Part shown: piece by piece, positions 52,601 through 64,000 of the stretch
Layout: every line of letters starts with the position of its first letter
Numbering within the stretch: the first letter of the stretch is position 1
Assembly (NCBI RefSeq): GCF_964199755.1
Contig: NC_133900.1
Location: 79,902,727-79,966,726, forward strand
Direction of reading: 5' to 3'
Length of the DNA stretch: 64,000 nt
Origin: Larus michahellis
Lineage: Eukaryota; Chordata; Aves; Charadriiformes; Laridae
Notes under the pieces: model-generated
Databases searched by the model: none
What the model was told of the DNA's origin: nothing
What the model saw: the letters and a program-made list of their open reading frames with translations, nothing else
Made by a program: the position numbers and the translations under genes

Positions 52601-55600
52601 TTTGTTTCACTCTGGCTGTTTCAATTTTTAGCATGCGGTTTGAATAAAGCTGCTGCATTTTCCTTTCAACAGCAAAGATCTTGAAAGCATAAATCAAAAT
52701 TATCTCATGGGATTAACTCATAATGTGGAGAATACAAGCATCAAATTTACTGGACTTTAGTCACAAGTTTAAACTGTTATGTTAATCTCTGCAACGATGT
52801 ACATTTTTTGAATAATTTACCAGCTTTACTAAAGTAACGTTACCATATGCTTTCATCGTGTGTTAATTTTCTGAATACCAAAACAGACGGGCACCCTCCC
52901 TCCCAGAAGAGCAAAAGACGCTGTTAAGCTTTTTGATTGGAAAGTGAAGGATGTTGAAAGAGCTAAAGCTGATTTTATTTTTTTTTTCCAGACTACATAA
53001 ATAATTACTTTTAAGCAATTGAAAGAGTAGGTGTAACAACAGTTAGTACAGCCCACAAAGCCACAAGATCTGTCGTAGACTTCTACAATAGGAACCCTGT
53101 CGTGACTGTTTAGTTACTGCTGTAATAACTTTTCACAGTGCATTTTTGTCAATGGCATCAGTTAATGTGTGCTGATCAAAACTGACCTTTAAAGTATAGG
53201 TGATGTTTTGATTGGTGGGGACATAACTTTGCGAATCAAAGAAGCTGGTGCACATATGGAGGGAAACCCCCGCTACATTTGCTAAAAGTTAGTGAAAGAT
53301 TTCAGTAGACAATCATTGTAGAAACAGCACTAAAGAACCTCTTTTAGTCCCCAAAATGCTCTTTGATGTGTCCCTAGAGCAGTGTAACAGGCCATCCTCA
53401 CAGACTCTCCTTCTGCTGATGTAAATGTGTAGATTAGTCTTACAGTAGGTCCTTCTGGACTTAACTGGTAGATCTTGCATGTAGAAAAGGGATAGCAATG
53501 GGACTAAGACTCATCATGACTCAGGCTGTGTGGCCTGATTTAGATTCTTTTTCCACCTGTGACTTTGATTACTGTGGGAGTAAATCTCTCAATGTGTGGT
53601 GACCATTGGTACATTATTTAGAAGATAAGCTTGGTTTGCCTGGTTTTTCTGTGTGGTTTTTTTTTTGTTTGTTTGGGTTTTTTTTTGTTGGCTTCCTTGG
53701 TGTTGAGATTGCCATTTATTAAATTCTGTATTTTCATGCTTAAAACTTTCAAGTCTCAAACTATAAACTTTGAAGTCTGTATAATGTAAACATACTGCCA
53801 AGAGAAAAAGTCTTTTATATGACTGCTATCTTATCCAGATCATCTTCATTTGTAAGTTATCACTTTGAGATCTGCTAGCCCCAAAGTTTTGCTTGTTGTT
53901 ATACCTTTATCGTGAAGATAGTTCATATTTCTAAGTTGTGTTAGTATTTTTTCCCATATACAAATTATGTTAACAGTGTTGATGCATTAATAATTTTGTT
54001 AACATTGTAACTAAGTACTAAAACTGACTTATGTATCTCGGTGCTGAGTATGCATATAAATAAAAATGACCTGGATGTGCTTATAAATAAAAATTATCCA
54101 AATAATAATTTCCAAATAGGAAATCAAAGTTTGTTTGAAAGTAGCTTTTCAGAATAAATACGGTGCGTGCTTCTTATAAACCAAGGGCTATGATGTTTTG
54201 TTAAGCAAACGGTTGCCTTATGTGTTGAAAATGGATGCAGAAAATCCTAAACTGGTCATATTCCAAAAATAATAAAAAATTTAGGAGTTCAAAGCGTAGC
54301 CTTTGGCTAAAATGTTTCTGAAATTCAGTCATTCTGGCTCACTGTAATGAGCCATCCGAGTTTATATCTAACACATTATCACTTCATCTTAACACTTTAA
54401 TACTTTCCCTTAGTAGTTAACTGTCTTTACAACTGGCATTGTTTAATACCTTAGATATTTATCAAGATTATATTCTGTTGATTTTTTGGATAATCCTGGA
54501 TCAACATTTTTTAGTTTCCAGTAGCTCTGTAAATTATGACAAGATGGAAAAAGTGTCACGTAACAGAAATTACTAACTTGTTTTTATCTGAGGTGGTTAA
54601 CTGTTCAGCTGAGAGATGTTCCTAAGCTCTAGGTGCTGACTCAGCAAGCCTTAGAAGTTGCTGCTAAGAAATGGATTCTTTTACTGATAGTTGTGTCATC
54701 ATGTGTAACAGACTGCCTGTTGCCAGTTCTGAGCAGTATTCACCAGAAGTTATTACAGAAAAGCAGCAAAAAGTGCTTAAGGTATTATGGCACAGAAAAA
54801 TATTTATGGTAATAGTAAAACACACGTATGTGACTTTGAATTTTAATGAGGAGTTTGGATAGCTTAATGCAGTCTAATGCATCAGTGTGGTGCGCGTTGG
54901 GTCTAATGCGCCTGAGATGTGAGGAGCAAATGATAAAAGATACAGGCAGGTACAGTGTTTTACCTAATAAATATACCACTTCAGACAGCTTGTTGCCAAA
55001 CGTAAGCGTGGACAGTGAGTTACAAGATGCCATAGCATCAGAGGTCAAGCTGGGTTTTGGGCTTCAGCATGAATTTAAAAAAAGAAAAATAAAATCCTAG
55101 TGTAACTGAGGAAGAAGAGAGGGGAAGATCTGACCAGATCAGCATAGGAACTGATCATCAAGCAGTTTTTGACAGTAGACTGCTTCCAAAATTCCAGCAA
55201 GATGGAATAAAAGAACCCGTTTCTGTTGATTGCTTAAAAATGATGTATCAATTCCTAAACATGTTTTTTAGGACAGTCTAATGGTGTCTTAATTTGCTCA
55301 GAGTTTTGGATGTATTGATATCAGTTATTTATTTCAGGGTTTTGGTTGTTTTGTTTGGGTTTTTTTTGTTGTTCTTTTGGGGGAGGGATTAAATTGTTTA
55401 CTTGGCAGTATGTTAGGGGGATGAAGCCCTGGAGACCCAAGTGTCTGCTTATTCCCAGGAGAAATCACAGCTTGGGAAAAAGAGTAGATAGGGGAGGAAT
55501 AATATTGTTAACTCACTGAAATGGTGGCTGTTCCAACCACTCATTTGCCCTCCCAACTTTTCCTTCATCCAGCTTTAAGACCTTGTTAGTAGTGGTTCCA

Positions 55601-57405
55601 GCTAGTGACTTACTTTTAAAAGCTCGTACACTTCTTATTGTTTGCTCAGTCACTTTTTATTGTTTGCTATGGTTATAGCTTTAATCATGTAACTTAATTG
55701 CTAGATTTGGAAGACAGACATGCTCTTTTTTTTTTTTCCCTTCCAAAAGGGTGCTAGCTAAGTTTGCATTATTCCCCTCTAATATTTCTTATAGTTTTTA
55801 TGAACCTGAGTCTGAAATTCTCGTCTCAAAATCATTGACTTACTAATGGCTGTGGCTGAATTACCTTCTTCTGAGGTTTTGGAGTGAACTGTTGACACAA
55901 GTAGATTACTTTGCTCTAATGCTTTCTAGTGGGCAGAGGCAGTCCATGGAATTTCAGCCAATGCGATCTTTCATGTACCTACCTGAGCTGGTAGGAATTA
56001 GGGGAGAAATAGCTGTAGGACAAAATGTGAGTGGAGGAAGGAGGCAAGATAATGGGATACTTTTTGAGCTGAGACGAACAGAACTAGTGTGAGGATAGGC
56101 ACTGAGGAGTAGGGGCTGACAGCCAAAGACAGAGTAGGGGCAAACCAGGGCTAAAATGTGGGAGAGAAGGTCAGGAAGAATGAAAGAAGAGTACAGTGCG
56201 GAATTGCTGTGATTAGGAGTTAGTATGAGTTGTATAACAAACTGGCCAGGGAAGAAGATGCTAAAGGAGAGGTAAGGGGAAAATATTTAGGATAAATAGG
56301 GAAAGGTGAAGGAAAAGAGTGTGTACTACTTAATCAAAGCAGTCAAGTCAAAGCTAGATTGCTTTCTGCTAGCTGGAAAGAAATTTTTCCCCCAGGGTTT
56401 TGTTGAAAGCTTGGGCTTGTTGAGGAAGCATTCTGAAGCTTTGATTTGTTATCCTGTGAGACTTTGGGAAGTAAAGACTGTTGATGTAAACCCAGAATAA
56501 GAGGGTAGTCCCAAAGGTCTTGTTCCTGAGGTTTCTGTCTTTCGTCCTACAGCAGTCTTGCCTGGATTTGGGTCTTGGAAATGATACACTGACTTTTTCA
56601 AAAGGGGAAGCCAGTGAGGGTGTATCTCTGTGTCTGTCTTGCTGTTCCAGGCTCTTTCCCTGTCATGTCTGGAGTGTGTTTGAGAAACATGTCTTAATTG
56701 TTCCTCCAGTTATTTTGGTAGATTTGTGTTCTTGTAGCTCTCAGTACTAATTTGTTTCAGATCTGTTTCGAGAGTAGACTAAAGGAATGTGTCTTACTCT
56801 TTATTGGTTTTACAACTTAGTGATGCTTGATAAAAAAGTTTTTTATGGTATGTGCTGCTGTCCACTGCTCTTATAAGGGTACTCGAAGCTGGAGAGAATA
56901 CAATACATACATAATTCTCTGTAATTTTTGTAATTCTTGGAACAGGTGCTCATAGGATACTTTGAAGAATGTATGGTAATTTCAAGCCAACTCTTGCAGT
57001 TTGTTTCCACGTCATTGAACATCAGCCATTTTATAATCTAAGTAAAATGAGGGAGAAGAATTTTCTATCAAAAGGCAATGTCACATATGAAGTAGAGGAC
57101 TGTAGTGAATGTTCACTACTCCAGAGTAGTTCAGATCTAGTTTGCTTACTTACAGCAAACAGCACTGGCATATTTCCTCTAACCTGCTGCTTCATGGATT
57201 TGTTCATTTGAAGTTAACTCTCTGTGTTCCCCTTGTGTCATGGTAGTAATTCCTAGACTTTCGGTCTTGCTAATTCTTGGCATTTTTTAGGAGTTTTAAT
57301 TTATCTGCATTTCTATTACTGTAAATCATGTTGACATTTTCTGTAAAGTTATTTGAATAATATTTGAACAGTCATAAGTCGTAACACATCTCTCTCTTGT
57401 TTCAG
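49667..57405 (+). other. FAT1: FAT1 intron 1
   Basis: The intron is bounded by GTGAGT at 49667 and by a good acceptor (tctctctcttgtttcag) ending at 57405. The first 2.1 kb is CpG-island sequence and the rest is AT-rich. It includes small T-rich runs (52175-52200 with (TTG)n, 53655-53690 and 55720-55738). I see no coding exon, no CR1 copy and no RNA gene in it. The first-exon end is a prediction, so the left edge shares that uncertainty. Confidence 0.55.
57391..57405 (+). promoter_or_regulatory. FAT1: 3' splice site of intron 1
   Basis: The pyrimidine stretch tctctcttgtttcag ends in AG directly before ggtttctttg. An in-frame TTG at 57397 lies inside the intron and is not a start. The first AUG in the exon is at 57427. 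Confidence 0.9.
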
Positions 57406-60400
57406 GGTTTCTTTGTAATTGCTGCCATGGGAAGATACTTGACTATGCTGTTGCTGCTGATGCTGCTGGTGCAGCATTTTGGAAACTGTGAAGGAAATCA
57501 AAGGCCACATCATGCTACACCAATGCAATTTACACAAGCACAGTATAATGCCACTGTGTATGAGAATTCCGCAGCCAAGACTTATGTTGGGCATCCAGTG
57601 AAAATGGGCATTTACATTACAAATCCATTATGGGACCTAAGATACAAAATTATTTCTGGTGACAATGAGAACTTGTTCAAAGCTGAAGAATATGTTCTTG
57701 GAAACTTTTGCTTTTTGAGAATACGGACCAAGGGAGGAAACACAGCTATCCTTAACAGAGAGGTAAAAGACCATTATATGCTGACTGTTAAAGCAGTTGA
57801 AAAAAATACAAATGCTGAAACGCGCACGAAGGTCAGGATACAGGTACTGGATACAAATGACTTGCGGCCTTTGTTTTCTCCAACATCCTACAGCGTTTCT
57901 TTGCCTGAAAACACAGCAATAAGGACGAGCATCGCAAAAGTCAGTGCAACAGATGCAGATATAGGAACAAATGGAGAGTTCTACTATAGCTTTAAAGAAA
58001 GAACGGATGTGTTTGCTATACATCCAACTAGTGGCGTGGTAGTTCTAACTGGTAGACTTGACTACTCGGACACTAAGCGTTATGAGATGGAAATTCTTGC
58101 AGTGGACCGTGGGCTGAAGCTGTATGGTAGCAGTGGTATAAGCAGTATGGCAAAACTAACTGTTCACGTAGAGCAAGCAAACGAATACGCCCCCGTTATT
58201 ACGGCTGTTACGTTGACTCCATCAGAATCGGACAAAGATCCAACTTACGCAGTTGTAACTGTAGAGGACAATGATCAGGGTTCAAATGGGGAAATAGCAT
58301 CATTAAATATTGTTGCAGGTGATCCGCTTCAACAGTTCAAAACAGTGAGGTCTGTTCCAGGGGGTAAAGAATATAGAATAAAAGCCATTGGTCACATCGA
58401 CTGGGAGAGCCACCCTTTCGGATACAACCTTACACTTCAAGCTAAAGATAAAGGAAATCCCCCACAGTTTTCTTCTGTAAAAGTTGTTCATGTGACATCA
58501 CCACAATTTAAGTCTGGTCCTGTCAGATTTGAGAAAGAGATATATAGAGCTGAAATAAGTGAATTTGCCCCTCCAAACACACCTGTGATAATGGTGAAAG
58601 CTCTGCCTAGTTACCCACATTTAAAATACATATTTAAAAATGCACCAGGCAAAGTAAAATTCAATTTAAATGCTCACACTGGTCTTATTACCACTTTAGA
58701 ACCCATAAAAGCACAATATGCATCCCATTTTGAACTTGAAGTTGTGACAAGTGACAGAAGAGCTTCTGCAAAAGTATTAATTAAGGTACTAGGCATGAAC
58801 AGCAATCCTCCCGAATTTACTCAGACATCCTACAAAGCCTCCTTCGATGAGAACGTGCCAATAGGTACGAGTGTTATGAGAGTAAGTGCAAAAGACCCTG
58901 ACGAAGGGGAGAATGGTTACGTGACCTATAGCATTGCAAACCTAAATCCTTTGCCATTTGTGATTAACCATTTCAGTGGGATTATTAGTACCTCAGAAGA
59001 CTTGGATTATGAATTGATGCCAAGGGTTTATAATTTAAGGATTCGAGCTTCTGATTGGGGTATACCATATCGTCGAGAAGTTGAAGTTCCTGTTACTATT
59101 CTTTTAAATAACCTCAATGACAATATACCTCTGTTTGAGAAAATAAATTGTGAGGGAACAATCCCCAGGGATCTTGGTGTTGGAGAACAAATAACAACTG
59201 TATCTGCTATTGATGCTGATGAGCTGCAGTTGGTGAGATACCAGATTGAATCTGGAAATGAACTGGATTTATTTAGTCTAAATCCAAATTCTGGAGTACT
59301 TTCACTCAAACAGTCACTAATAGACGGCCTAGGTGCTAAAATGTCTTTTCACAGTTTGAAAATTACAGCTACGGATGGAGAAAACTTTGCAAAACCATTG
59401 TATATCAACATAACTGTAGCTACTAGTCGCAAACCGGTCAACTTGGAATGTGAAGAAACTGGTGTTGCCAAAATGCTCGCAGAGAAACTCTTACAAGCAA
59501 ATAAATTGCACAGTCGTGGAGAAGTTGAGGATGTTTTCTTTGACACTCACTCTGTGAATCTGCATGCACCTCAATTCAGAAGTACTCTCCCCAGCGGCAT
59601 TGAGATAAGAGAAGACCAACCTGTGGGCTCCAGCATACTACTTATGAATGCTACTGATCTCGATACTGGCTTCAATGGAAAGCTTGTGTATGTTATCTCC
59701 GGAGGTAATGAAGACAGTAGTTTCATTGTTGATATGGAAAGAGGAATGCTGAAAATTTTATCTCCCCTTGACCGAGAAGTAAAAGATAAATATACTCTAA
59801 ATATTACTGTCTATGATCTTGGAATACCACAGAAGTCTGCCTGGCACCTTTTAGATATAAAAATTTTGGATGCTAATGACAACCCACCAGAGTTCCTGCA
59901 AGACAGCTATTTTGTTGAAGTGAGTGAAAACAAAGAGCCAAACAGTGAAATAATTCAAATTGAAGCTACTGATAAAGATTTGGGGCCTAATGGAGAAGTG
60001 AAATATTCTCTTCTTACAGATACGGACAAGTTTACCATTAATGCTGTGACAGGAATTGTGAAAGTTGTAGGCATTCTGGATCGTGAAGAACAGCATGTCT
60101 ATTTCTTGAAAATAGAGGCTAGGGACCAAGCTACCGAAGAACCCCAATTATTTTCAACAGTTATTTTGAAAGTGTCTGTAGAAGATGTTAATGACAACCC
60201 TCCTAAGTTTATTCCTTCAAATTATCATGTGAAAATTCGAGAAGATCTTCCCGAGGGAACTATTATTACATGGCTAGAAGCCTACGATCCTGATTTAGGC
60301 CAGTCAAGTCAAGTGCGTTACAGTCTTTTGGACAGTGGAGATGGCACCTTTGATGTTGACAAACTAAGTGGAGCGATACGTATTGTACAAAGACTGGATT

Positions 60401-60694
60401 ATGAAAAGAAACAACTTTATAACTTGACTGTGCGGGCCAAGGACAAAGGAAAACCCATTTCACTATCCTCTACATGTTACGTTGAGGTTGAAATAGTTGA
60501 TGTGAATGAAAACTTGCACCCTCCACGGTTCTCTATATTTGCAGATAAAGGCTTTATAAAAGAAGATGCCCCTGTTGGCTCCTCAGTAATGACAGTATCT
60601 GCTTATGATGAAGACGCAGGACGAGATGGGGAGGTTAGATATTCCATCAGAGATGGATCTGGTATAGGAGTTTTTCGAATAGATGAAGAAAAAG
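57406..60694 (+). CDS. FAT1: FAT1 exon 2: N-terminal part of protocadherin FAT1 (coding from 57427)
   Basis: This exon encodes the N-terminus of FAT1, a giant single-pass atypical cadherin that acts at cell contacts and links to actin regulators and Hippo/Wnt control. The ATG at 57427 sits in a strong Kozak context (GCCATGG). It opens a signal peptide (MGRYLTMLLLLMLLVQHFG, cleavage around residue 21-23). Cadherin repeats follow at about residues 35-149, 150-257, a degenerate repeat near 258-362, then 368-463, 464-569, 570-673, 718-822, 823-927, 928-1034 and the start of another to 1090. Calcium-linker motifs are visible: DTNDLRP (142), NLNDNIP (562), DANDNPPEF (815), DVNDNPPKF (920) and DVNENLHPP (1025). 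N-glycosylation sequons lie at about 41, 334, 661, 741, 792 and 999. The exon ends at AAAG before GTAAGG, one base into a Gly codon (1089 codons plus 1). Near residue-for-residue agreement with mammalian FAT1, including the single huge exon, separates it from FAT2, FAT3 and FAT4. The frame is intact. The remaining exons lie beyond the window. Confidence 0.97.
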
Positions 60695-60700
60695 GTAAGG
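60693..60700 (+). promoter_or_regulatory. FAT1: 5' splice site of intron 2
   Basis: AAG followed by GTAAGG at 60695 matches the donor consensus. Cadherin similarity stops exactly here. The continued open frame to the TAA at 60847 reads lysine/cysteine-rich non-cadherin sequence and is intronic. Confidence 0.93.
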
Positions 60701-63700
60701 TGGCATTCTGCTATTTTTATATTCTAAATACATTTTTTTGCCAGCAAAAAGATAAGAGAAGCTGCTGTGTCACAGTTGACGTAGATGTTCTTGTTAGGAC
60801 AAAAGTCGTCACCAATAATGTGTATAGTTCTATCTACCACTTTAATTAAATTATACGTATACATTTGATAAGTAATTTTTCTCTGTCGTCCTCATTTCTA
60901 TCCAGCCTACCTAAAGCCATTCTTAGATCTTAAAGTCTCTGCCATCTGGCAAAAATAAGAATACTATTGATATAAAATTAAGGTATGCCTCATTTGAACA
61001 CTGTTGTGTTGTGGACAGCGGGTCTGTGAAGCTAAGGCAGAAAACTGCTCTCTGCAGGGATTTTCATGCTTTTTAACCTTAAGTAATGTCTCTGTTGTTC
61101 GTTTACTGGAGGTGTGCATGGGTGTGATATTGCCATACGTGCTAGTTTTGGTAGTTACCTTTTAGAGTTGTTATAGGTGCCCATCTATAAGTTAGTAAGC
61201 AATACCTTCTCATGGAAAGGCTTCTGTCAAAGAAAGCATAGATGTAGCCTTTAAAAAAACACTTGTATAAATGAAGCAGACTGAACTGTTGACTTCTTTC
61301 ATTAATAATGCATAAATTGACAAGCAACTGTAAGCTTTATTCTAGTGTCATGTATTCAGAAGAAACAAAATTATGGTTTCAATAAAATTCTAGTGCTGAC
61401 TTCTCACATTTTGGTTGGACACCTGTGTAGCTGTCCATTCATTTATGTCTCTGACCAAAATAGAGCATTGATATTGTTCTACTATCTAAGTGCCTTAAAG
61501 TAAATTGAGGAGGAATCTTGTGCAAAATTCAGCTACAAGTTATGTGTAGGCAAATTGTGACATATGTGGTTGATGTCTTACAGGAAAAAAACCTTGTAAC
61601 GGTGAATAAAAAATGGCAATCATACCTGATTCATCCAGTAGCCATTCTGTGTGTTTTATATGTTTCCCACAATTGTGAACGTGGGTAATACAGACTCACA
61701 AAATCACTTTACTCTTCAAGGTTTAGGTGAACAAACTGTTACTGGCAATATTTTTTCTTCTGTGAGAGTCAGTTACTAATTTATGTAGTTTGTGGCTAAA
61801 GAACCAACTCCAGAGCTTGAAATGTATCATCGATTCTCTTAGCTTTGCTTTTAACGAAGCACATAGTTAAGATCTTAACAGATTTTCTGAAAATGGACAA
61901 ATGAATACTTTTCAAGACAGTAGTTTCACTTCTAGGTTTTTGGTATGTGTGCATACTATTCAGTATGCCTTTCTTTTGACATAAGTATCTTCAAGCTTAC
62001 CGTGTGTTCTACTATCTTAGAATTACAAATATCTAGTTGTCCTACAGAATGAGTCTGAGTTTGCCAATTTATTGTCCAAGTGATAGATAACAGTAATGAG
62101 AATGAAAGAGTGAAGAAATATTTTTATTTTACACCAATGTGAACATGTGTACCTATTTGTATGTATGTGGACAGGTACGTGTATTTCTGTCACAAGAGTA
62201 CTGTGGCAGAATTAGTTGTCTGCATGCGTTGCCTCTTTACTCTTCTGGCACAAAGCTAGTTTGCTTTACTGAAGAATTGATGTGAGTTTAAGTAAGTTCC
62301 TTTTAATCTGTGGGGTTTACAAAGCTGACTGAACTTGGGACAAAACCAGCTTCTATTTAATAGTCTTGTCCAGGACAGTGGCTCTGTATTTTCAAGGCGG
62401 GGGAGAGACGTTGCCTATATTCATATCTGGTATCTAGTGTTTGCAGTTCTTCAGGGATGAAAGTAGAGGGATTTGGGGAAGGGGTGAAGAGGGGTTGCTT
62501 GTTTTTAGTCTCAATGAACAAATTCCCCGTAATACACTGGCACAGGGAAGAATGTGTGTATCTGTGTTTGGTGGGTGTGTTTTTCCTTCAAATGTTGGTA
62601 TAAAGGAACTGAGGAAAGAATGCGGACTATCTGCAAGCTTGACAATGTAGCTTAAATCTTGTCTTGACATTTTTTATTATCTTTTATATTTGCTAAGAAG
62701 CCATCAGCGTTGTTACAGAAGACACTCTTTATACTGCAGTGTCTGAATATTTGTCATGTTTTTCAAAATGGACTGGCCTTGATACAGGGAGCAGCCTGAT
62801 AATTAGCCTAGAAAGCACACTAAAGAATTTGTGAAAGAGGAGATCTGGCAAGCAACTCGGTAACTCTTTCAGCTTCCTAAAGGACTCCTGACTTTACCCT
62901 TGAGCTACATGTCTCTTCCCGCTGTCTTGGAAAGCATCATACTATACTTTCTGTTCCAAGATGGGTAAACTGGATTTAGGAGGTTGTTTGGAGTCAACGC
63001 TTAACTGTTTGGTGGCTAAGAGGAATTCTTTTGTGCCTTGCTTCTTAGGAATCAAAGACAACAATCACATTTGCAGAAAGACTAGATGATTGATGATGAT
63101 GGAAGGATCAAATAGCTAGTTCCATGTGTGGAATATTTGCTGGCTTTCAGGTTCTCATTTCCATGTTAATAGGCTTTTTAATTTTACATTTCAAAAGATA
63201 GGAAATTGTATTAATGTTTGATATTTGTACCTGTAATTCTGGAATTTTCACAAGAGAGTTTAATATAACTTTGCCACTAACTTCTGAGCACTTTTTTCTG
63301 AGACTTACCTTTATTTTAGGTTCAGCTGGTTTTCATAGGTTCTGTTTTCTGCAGTCCTGTCCAAACCCTTAGAAATAAATTTCTTAACAGGGAGCCCTAA
63401 TGGGCCCATATGCCGAAACTCAGGAGTTGCTTTGATTACTTTGTTGCCTAATTGCTCTGAAGACACAGAAGAAAAGTACATTAGGGGAGAATTCACTAAT
63501 ATTTTTTAGCTTTCATGTAAGCACTTTTACCCTGAAAAGGCAGTAGTGCTCAGGAAAGGAGAGCAAGATTACCGAAGTCTATAAAATTGGAATAGTTTCT
63601 GTACCACCTACCTCATATCACTTTTTGGTTTTTGCAATGCAAGAAATAGGGCACACTGTTAACAGGTAACCAACCTAAAAGGAAGTGTTTTTCACATTAA

Positions 63701-64000
63701 GTGTAATAAAGTAATGAAACTCATTTCCCCAGTAAGTTATAGATATTGAAAGTATGACTAAAGAAAATAAATGGTACTAATAAGGTTATTTTGAGGTTTT
63801 GGCCTCATGCTATCTCCAGCTCATAAATTGTTAACTGGAAGCCAAGTGGGTAAGGGAAAGAGATCAGAGATCATCACTCAATATATAATGATTCAGAACT
63901 ACAACAGTACCTTGTGACCGTTACTGCACAGAGATAAAATTAAAATGACATAATAAATGGAGACTATGGGTGTATTACAACAGTATAAGGGGCAAAAATG
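60695..64000 (+). other. FAT1: FAT1 intron 2, 5' part (continues past the window)
   Basis: AT-rich sequence without a further cadherin-coding exon, a LINE copy or an RNA gene that I can recognise. The next exon should begin in the second position of a Gly codon and continue the cadherin repeat that starts at about residue 1035. Confidence 0.85.

Noticed and set aside
57397..57426. Upstream in-frame start at a TTG before the FAT1 ATG
   Set aside because: It lies inside the acceptor pyrimidine tract and intron. The AUG at 57427 has a strong context and matches the family start.
60695..60849. Coding continuation of the cadherin ORF past the donor
   Set aside because: Cadherin similarity ends at the GTAAGG donor. 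The extra 51 codons are intron read-through.

Overview
This window is vertebrate genomic DNA, most likely from a bird. The evidence is several CR1-type LINE copies with reverse-transcriptase remnants, AT-rich gene-poor flanks with low-copy retroposons, and one split gene with canonical GT-AG introns. I see nothing prokaryotic, viral or organellar, and no CRISPR array, tRNA or rRNA gene.

The only protein-coding gene I can support is the 5' part of the giant atypical cadherin FAT1 on the plus strand. A CpG island (about 48.7-51.8 kb) marks the promoter. A probable non-coding first exon ends at 49666. Intron 1 runs to 57405. The large second exon (57406-60694) carries the start codon at 57427, a signal peptide and the first nine to ten cadherin domains (1089 complete codons plus one base). 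Intron 2 starts at 60695 and runs off the right edge, so the remaining cadherin repeats, EGF and laminin-G domains, transmembrane segment and cytoplasmic tail lie outside the window.

The first 48 kb is intergenic and looks like the gene desert upstream of FAT1. It holds five CR1 pieces. Two are minus-strand copies (14.76-15.9 kb and 36.1-37.7 kb), one is a short plus-strand 3' end (39.95-40.25 kb), and two form a nested pair at 32.14-32.82 kb, where a minus-strand CR1 has inserted into an older plus-strand CR1 with a 10-bp target duplication. It also holds a 0.9-kb GGAA/GAAA tetranucleotide array (22.08-23.0 kb), small tandem repeats, and several stretches whose composition suggests conserved non-coding elements.

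The promoter region of FAT1 is the most unusual part. A 480-bp polypurine tract ending in about 20 GAGAA units abuts the CpG island. A G-run tract with G-quadruplex potential and a roughly 165-bp polypyrimidine tract lie just before or within the probable first exon, which also contains several upstream AUGs. I did not find a convincing new biological system. The items worth checking are the repeat architecture around the FAT1 promoter, its leader uORFs, and the nested CR1 insertion.
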